In this document: positions 7,576-10,984 of the stretch, one piece after another
Layout: each line of letters begins with the position of its first letter
Position numbering within the stretch: the stretch's first letter is position 1
Source: Planctomycetaceae bacterium
GTDB taxonomy: Bacteria; Planctomycetota; Planctomycetia; Pirellulales; Pirellulaceae
Length of the DNA: 10,984 nt
Direction of reading: 5' to 3'
Assembly: GCA_002705165.1 (NCBI GenBank)
Contig: PAJC01000021.1
Span: 25,030 to 36,013 of the forward strand
Translations under genes and position numbers: made by a program
Notes under the pieces: generated by a model
Database searches by the model: none
What the model was told of the DNA's origin: nothing
Seen by the model: the letters and a program-made list of their open reading frames with translations, nothing else

Positions 7576-7926
7576 ACTGATAGAATCCGTAGTATTATGC
7601 AAGAACCACGTAAATGAACGACTGTTGAAAGCCGAATTGTGTTTGCCTTCCAGCGATCTCTGCCAATAATAGGAACACTGGTTGTTAAGAAGATCTGATT
7701 AGGTTGACTTTAATTGCCAAAACCTACATTCGCTTTTATTTTGAAGGCGACGATAAACCCTTTGGTCGGCCCATCCAAAACGCCGAAGGTTAAAGCGATA
7801 GGCCGTTATCTACTATTGGATTAACAGGCGGGTTAACCGCAGGTCATCGTTTTAATGGTGCCTCAATCAAAATTTGATGTCGGGCAAAACGGACAGAAAA
7901 ACAAACGTACTGGACTAGTACAAACA

Positions 7927-7945
7927 TGTAGTTCATTGAACTACA
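7927..7945. promoter_or_regulatory. Perfect 19-bp inverted repeat, probable operator of the DUF1598 gene
   Basis: The sequence TGTAGTTCATTGAACTACA has 9-bp arms that pair perfectly around one central T. It lies 26 bases before the ATG of the secreted DUF1598 protein, between the likely promoter and the ribosome binding site. This is the strongest operator-like signal in the window; the regulator is unknown. In RNA it could also form a 7-bp stem with a 5-base loop, which might protect the message or affect translation. Confidence 0.55.
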
Positions 7946-7957
7946 AAGGAATTGACT

Positions 7958-7963
7958 AAGGAG
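7958..7963 (+). promoter_or_regulatory. Shine-Dalgarno AAGGAG of the DUF1598 gene
   Basis: AAGGAG is followed by an 8-base spacer and ATG 7972, immediately followed by a second ATG. The near-ideal placement supports the chosen start and suggests strong translation. Confidence 0.8.
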
Positions 7964-7971
7964 CTTCAATT

Positions 7972-9339
7972 ATGATGAGTCATCGTGCAACAAAACGCAT
8001 CGCGGGTATCTTTGCCCTGATGGCTGTCGCTTTCACTTTCCAGCTTGCCAACGCCGGTAACAACGGTGTCTTCCGTAACAACAGTGTTGGTGGTATTTCC
8101 ATCAATTCGGATGGTGTTGTCAGTAATGTGGATCTCGAAAGCCGCAAACTACTGCTCAAGGAAATGCGTCAAAACCTCAAACCTGCTGAAGGTAAGATGG
8201 CTGCCCAAACCGAATTGCGTATGGTTTCTCTACGTGGGTTAGAATCAGCTATTGCAGATGCCATACAAAACAAGCAGGGCCTTTTACCTGATGAAGTAAA
8301 ATTCCTAGCCGGACTCCAACGCATACAATACGTCTTCGTTTACCCCGAACAACGTGATATCGTTCTGGCCGGTCCTGGCGAAGGTTGGAAGATCGATGAT
8401 AAAGCGAATGTTGTTGGTGCAACAACAGGCCAGCCTGTGTTATTACTGGACAATCTCTTAAGTGCAATGCGAGCAGTCAATGCTCCGCAACCCGCACGGA
8501 TCAGTTGCTCAATCGACCCAACGAAACAAGGTCTGGTTAATTACAAAAACACACTCAACCAACTCAGTCGGGCTGGTGTTCGCAATCCAAACATTCTCGC
8601 ACCACAGCTAAAAAGAGCTATGGGTAATCAGTCCGTCTCGATCAACGGTGTTCCCGGAGATACTCACTTTGCTCGCATTCTCGTTGCTGCGGATATTCGC
8701 ATGAAACAAATCGCGATGGAACTGGACGACTCGAAAGTACTTCCCGGATTTATCACCAGCGCCCGTAACTCAGTTAGCGTTACAAATACCAATATTAACC
8801 CACGTTGGTGGTTAGCCTGCAATTACGAAAGTGTTGCTCGCGGTGCCGATGGGCTTGCCTGGGAGATTCGTGGTCAAGGCGTTAAGGCGATGACCGAATC
8901 TGAACTATACCAGCAGGACGGCCAGGTCCAAGCCGCAGGTAAAGACCCCGCCGCTGAGAAATGGGCTAAGATGATGACGGAACGTTACAATGCTCTCGGA
9001 AAAGAAGATCCTGTATTTACTGAACTTCGAAATGTCATGGACATGTGTGTTGCTGCTGCCGTTATTCGGAATCATAACCTACTGCCTGCCGCTGAACTGA
9101 GCTTACCTCACCTGCTGGGACAACAGGCCACCATCCGTACCGAAGCGTGGCACACTCCTCGTGAAGTTAGTACACAGACAAGCTTTATCAAAACGTCGCG
9201 AGGCTTAGTTGTGACTGCTTCTGGCGGCGTTGATATCGACTATCTGTCACCTACTCAAAATCCAACCTTGAGTCCTGAAGTTCGCAAGGTTTGGGAAAAA
9301 GCCGAAGCAATGTACTCAGCCGGCCAATGGTGGAACTAA
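7972..9339 (+). CDS. Secreted DUF1598 domain protein of unknown function
   Basis: This 455-residue protein begins with a clear Sec signal peptide: basic MMSHRATKR, a hydrophobic core (10-25) and a likely cut after ANA (26-28). The mature part has no further membrane segment. The stretch from about 85 to 185, with VFVYPEQRDIVLAGPGEGW (121-139), GATTGQPVLLLDNLLSAMRA (149-168) and ISCSIDPT (177-184), is what I recognise as the DUF1598 signature, found in planctomycetes as large exported proteins of unknown role. The C-terminal half includes NPRWWLACNYE (276-286) and ends with a Trp-rich GQWWN tail. No catalytic motif is seen. The strong ribosome binding site, the palindrome upstream and the strong terminator downstream mark a well-expressed, single-gene transcription unit. 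Function might be at the cell envelope, but this is only inferred from export. Confidence 0.9.
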   Translation: MMSHRATKRIAGIFALMAVAFTFQLANAGNNGVFRNNSVGGISINSDGVVSNVDLESRKLLLKEMRQNLKPAEGKMAAQTELRMVSLRGLESAIADAIQNKQGLLPDEVKFLAGLQRIQYVFVYPEQRDIVLAGPGEGWKIDDKANVVGATTGQPVLLLDNLLSAMRAVNAPQPARISCSIDPTKQGLVNYKNTLNQLSRAGVRNPNILAPQLKRAMGNQSVSINGVPGDTHFARILVAADIRMKQIAMELDDSKVLPGFITSARNSVSVTNTNINPRWWLACNYESVARGADGLAWEIRGQGVKAMTESELYQQDGQVQAAGKDPAAEKWAKMMTERYNALGKEDPVFTELRNVMDMCVAAAVIRNHNLLPAAELSLPHLLGQQATIRTEAWHTPREVSTQTSFIKTSRGLVVTASGGVDIDYLSPTQNPTLSPEVRKVWEKAEAMYSAGQWWN

Positions 9340-9390
9340 GACGCGGAAACACCGACCTACAAACGGAACGCCTTTTCCCCGAACAAATTC

Positions 9391-9423
9391 AAAGCCTCCT
9401 TGGTATCACAAGGAGGCTTTTTT
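9391..9423 (+). terminator. Strong intrinsic terminator after the DUF1598 gene
   Basis: AAAGCCTCCTTG (9391-9402) pairs perfectly with CAAGGAGGCTTT (9409-9420) around the 6-base loop GTATCA, giving a 12-bp stem that ends in a run of six T. It lies 52 bp after the stop codon and isolates this gene from the MfnF-like gene that starts 42 bp further on, which must then have its own promoter or depend on read-through. Confidence 0.95.
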
Positions 9424-9465
9424 GTAGACTTATACTATCTCCTGACACTTTCTTAGGTAAATACG

Positions 9466-10509
9466 ATGGCTGATACCGGGCCAATTCTCGGCTTTGACAT
9501 TGGTGGAGCCAACATTAAGGTCGCCACCAGCGATGGACACTACGTCCATTCAGTATCTTTTCCTATGTGGCGTTCACAGAATCAACTCGGAACACAAATC
9601 TCATCTCTTATCGCGGAATTCCGAAAGGCCCACGAAAATCCCCGTGCCTTAGCCGTAACAATGACGGGTGAATTAGCTGACTCTTTCAACTCCAAACGCG
9701 ATGGGGTAAGCAGTATTTGCAATGCTGTTACGGAAGGGGCGGCGGATATTGAGACTATTCTGTGTTATGAAACGGGAGGACAGTGGTGCAGAGCAGACGA
9801 AGCTGATAATCGATGGGCCCAACTGGCTGCATCCAACTGGTACGCCATGGCACATCATTGCAGTCAACTGCTATCGAAGGGGACTCATATCCTGATTGAT
9901 GTCGGTACGACCACGACTGATATCGTGCCTCTGGCTGAAGGACAGGTAGCAACGAAGGGCAGCGATGACACGACCCGCCTTCAACACGGGGAACTTGTCT
10001 ATTGTGGTGTTGAACGAGCCTCTTTAAGCAGCATTGTCTCAAGCCTTACCATCGACGGGACGCCAACCCCAATCGCACGAGAGCGTTTTGCGACAACCCT
10101 CGACACCTTTCTTATTACCGGGGAAATTTCGGAACGGCCTGACGATATCGAAACCGCCGATTCCAAGCCGGCTACCAGGCGTGCAGCTCATCGACGTATG
10201 GCTCGTCTTATCTGCCAATGTCCGGAACTACTTTCTGATAAACAGGCGAGACAAATGGCACAGCAAACTCGAGAGGCCGTTGTACAACTCCTTTCGAGTG
10301 CCTATCAACAAGTCACTTCACAGATTTCTTCGCCTATCGACTCCATTATCGCCATCGGACAGGGAGACTTCCTTGTGCCGGACTTCACGGGTGGCTTACC
10401 GATCCAATACCTTCGGGATCTGCATCCGGGAAGCAGTCAGAACCTCGCACGAATAGGTCCGGCGTTCGCCGTCGCGGTACTGCTGGAACAACACCTGAAT
10501 CAAGCATAA
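9466..10509 (+). CDS. MfnF-like protein (hydantoinase/oxoprolinase fold; H4MPT-linked C1 transfer family)
   Basis: This 347-residue protein belongs to the ASKHA/hydantoinase-A-related fold. The first phosphate-binding motif is GFDIGGANIKVA (9-20) and the second is IDVGTTTTDIVPL (144-156). VTMTGELADSF (64-74) and HGELVYCGV (174-182) are further conserved blocks that I associate with TIGR03123, a family of C1-transfer gene clusters. In methanogens the homologue MfnF joins the aminomethylfuran phosphate and tyramine-glutamate parts of methanofuran. In planctomycetes and methylotrophs such genes accompany tetrahydromethanopterin-dependent formaldehyde oxidation, where they probably make a methanofuran-like cofactor. 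The start is supported by a modest AGGT 8 bases before the ATG. The next gene begins 5 bp after this stop and belongs to the same pathway, which strengthens the call. The exact reaction in this organism is inferred. Confidence 0.88.
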   Translation: MADTGPILGFDIGGANIKVATSDGHYVHSVSFPMWRSQNQLGTQISSLIAEFRKAHENPRALAVTMTGELADSFNSKRDGVSSICNAVTEGAADIETILCYETGGQWCRADEADNRWAQLAASNWYAMAHHCSQLLSKGTHILIDVGTTTTDIVPLAEGQVATKGSDDTTRLQHGELVYCGVERASLSSIVSSLTIDGTPTPIARERFATTLDTFLITGEISERPDDIETADSKPATRRAAHRRMARLICQCPELLSDKQARQMAQQTREAVVQLLSSAYQQVTSQISSPIDSIIAIGQGDFLVPDFTGGLPIQYLRDLHPGSSQNLARIGPAFAVAVLLEQHLNQA

Positions 10510-10514
10510 TCCGT

Positions 10515-10984
10515 ATGGCAAAAATCAATATCATCAAAATCGGCGGCAGTCTTCTCTCCACAAATGGCTATGCCTCGAGTGTCCTTAGATACGTGGATTC
10601 ACTCTCAGGCGACTTGAATGTCTTCCTTTGCGGAGGCGGACTTCCTGTCCAACGTATTCGTGAAGATCAGCGACAATTCAATCTTTCGGAAGCTGAATGC
10701 CATCACAACAGCCTTGTTACGATGGATAGGAATACTCGCAACTTTTGTTGGCAGGCGGGTATTCCCGTTGTTAAATCCTGGGAATTTGTGGCCGAACAAA
10801 TCCAGAAAGGCGGCGGGACGCTCTCCTCGGTTGGTTTCGAAGTCACCAATTTCGTCATGCAAGACGAACATCAATTGCCCGCTCCCCATCTACCTGCAAA
10901 CTGGAATACAACAAGTGATTCGATCGCAGCTAGGATAGCTTTTCTTCTTGAAGCCAATCTCTACCTACTCAAATCGGCCCCTCC
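10515..10984 (+). CDS. MfnE-like amino acid kinase family protein, C-terminus cut by window edge
   Basis: ATG 10515 opens a frame that stays open for 156 codons to the right edge. The N-terminus IIKIGGSLL (6-14; Lys8) and CGGG (39-42) are the phosphate-binding loops of the amino acid kinase fold. WNTTSDSIAARIAFLLEA (130-147) and LLKSAP (151-156) match the nucleotide-binding end seen in MfnE, the kinase that phosphorylates aminomethylfuran phosphate to the diphosphate used by MfnF in methanofuran synthesis. HHNSLVTMDRN (63-73) lies in the substrate region. About 50 residues are probably missing compared with family members of a little over 200. The 5-bp gap from the MfnF-like gene and the absence of a strong ribosome binding site suggest translational coupling. 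Aspartate-kinase-like or uridylate-kinase-like function is a less likely alternative. Confidence 0.87.
   Translation, partial: MAKINIIKIGGSLLSTNGYASSVLRYVDSLSGDLNVFLCGGGLPVQRIREDQRQFNLSEAECHHNSLVTMDRNTRNFCWQAGIPVVKSWEFVAEQIQKGGGTLSSVGFEVTNFVMQDEHQLPAPHLPANWNTTSDSIAARIAFLLEANLYLLKSAP

Larger units (their letters stand above)
7442..7971. other. 530-bp divergent intergenic region without a convincing gene
   Basis: This gap separates the minus-strand sigma54 activator from the plus-strand DUF1598 gene and must hold both promoters. I see an 8-bp inverted pair at 7524-7575, a short palindrome GGTTAACC at 7831-7838 and a perfect 19-bp inverted repeat at 7927-7945. No tRNA shape, terminator or sigma54 element with GG-N10-GC spacing was found on either strand. 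TTGACT at 7704 has only a poorly spaced -10 candidate (TACATT at 7725). The open frames here are short and lack ribosome binding sites or recognisable protein sequence. An untranslated RNA or long leader for the DUF1598 transcript cannot be ruled out. Confidence 0.7.

Noticed and set aside
7704..7793. Micro-ORF of 29 codons from a TTG, containing FYFEGDDKPFGRPI
   Set aside because: It looks mildly protein-like, but it has no ribosome binding site, starts at TTG and resembles no family I recognise; chance or a gene remnant cannot be separated.
7442..7971. Sigma54 promoter for the activator operon or the DUF1598 gene
   Set aside because: The best candidate (GG at 7702 with TTGC at 7714) has 12 instead of 10 bases between GG and GC; nothing fits the required spacing on either strand.
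10605..10938. Open frames on both strands (94 and 106 codons) at the right end
   Set aside because: They are shadows of the MfnE-like gene, whose frame carries clear family motifs from ATG 10515 to the edge.

Overview
The window looks like ordinary chromosomal DNA from a planctomycete of roughly 50% GC. The case rests on the gene families present together: a Tat-exported Gfo/Idh/MocA oxidoreductase, a secreted DUF1598 protein (a family I know mainly from Planctomycetes), a cytosolic Hanks-type kinase, an FHA-GAF-sigma54 activator, and an adjacent MfnF/MfnE-like pair of the kind linked to tetrahydromethanopterin/methanofuran C1 chemistry in planctomycetes and methylotrophs. The genus cannot be named from sequence alone. 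No IS element, CRISPR array, tRNA, rRNA or phage gene was seen.

Layout. Bases 1-2195 (minus strand) hold a two-gene unit: a DoxX-like membrane protein, then a Tat-signal Gfo/Idh/MocA oxidoreductase that runs off the left edge. The DoxX gene seems to start at a CTG codon behind a strong ribosome binding site. Bases 2196-2414 are a divergent control region with an 18-bp inverted repeat close to the next gene. Bases 2415-4697 (plus) carry a D-2-hydroxyacid dehydrogenase and a Ser/Thr protein kinase. Bases 4704-7441 (minus) carry an FHA-GAF-AAA+-Fis sigma54 activator followed 11 bp later by a TIGR04283-type glycosyltransferase, convergent with the kinase. Bases 7442-7971 are a 530-bp gap with no convincing gene; it contains a perfect 19-bp inverted repeat just upstream of the next gene and a widely spaced 8-bp inverted pair. 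Bases 7972-9339 (plus) encode the secreted DUF1598 protein, closed by a strong intrinsic terminator at 9391-9423. Bases 9466-10984 (plus) carry the MfnF-like ASKHA-fold protein and, 5 bp later, an MfnE-like amino-acid-kinase-fold protein cut by the right edge.

How the genes may work together. The oxidoreductase and DoxX protein probably act at or outside the cytoplasmic membrane. The kinase and the FHA-containing activator are neighbours, and FHA domains bind phosphothreonine, so a kinase-to-sigma54 relay is a reasonable but unproven idea. The MfnF/MfnE-like pair points to C1-carrier cofactor synthesis. I found no clearly new system; the most notable points are the CTG start, the long insert in the DoxX protein, the 19-bp operator-like palindrome and the kinase/FHA-activator pairing.
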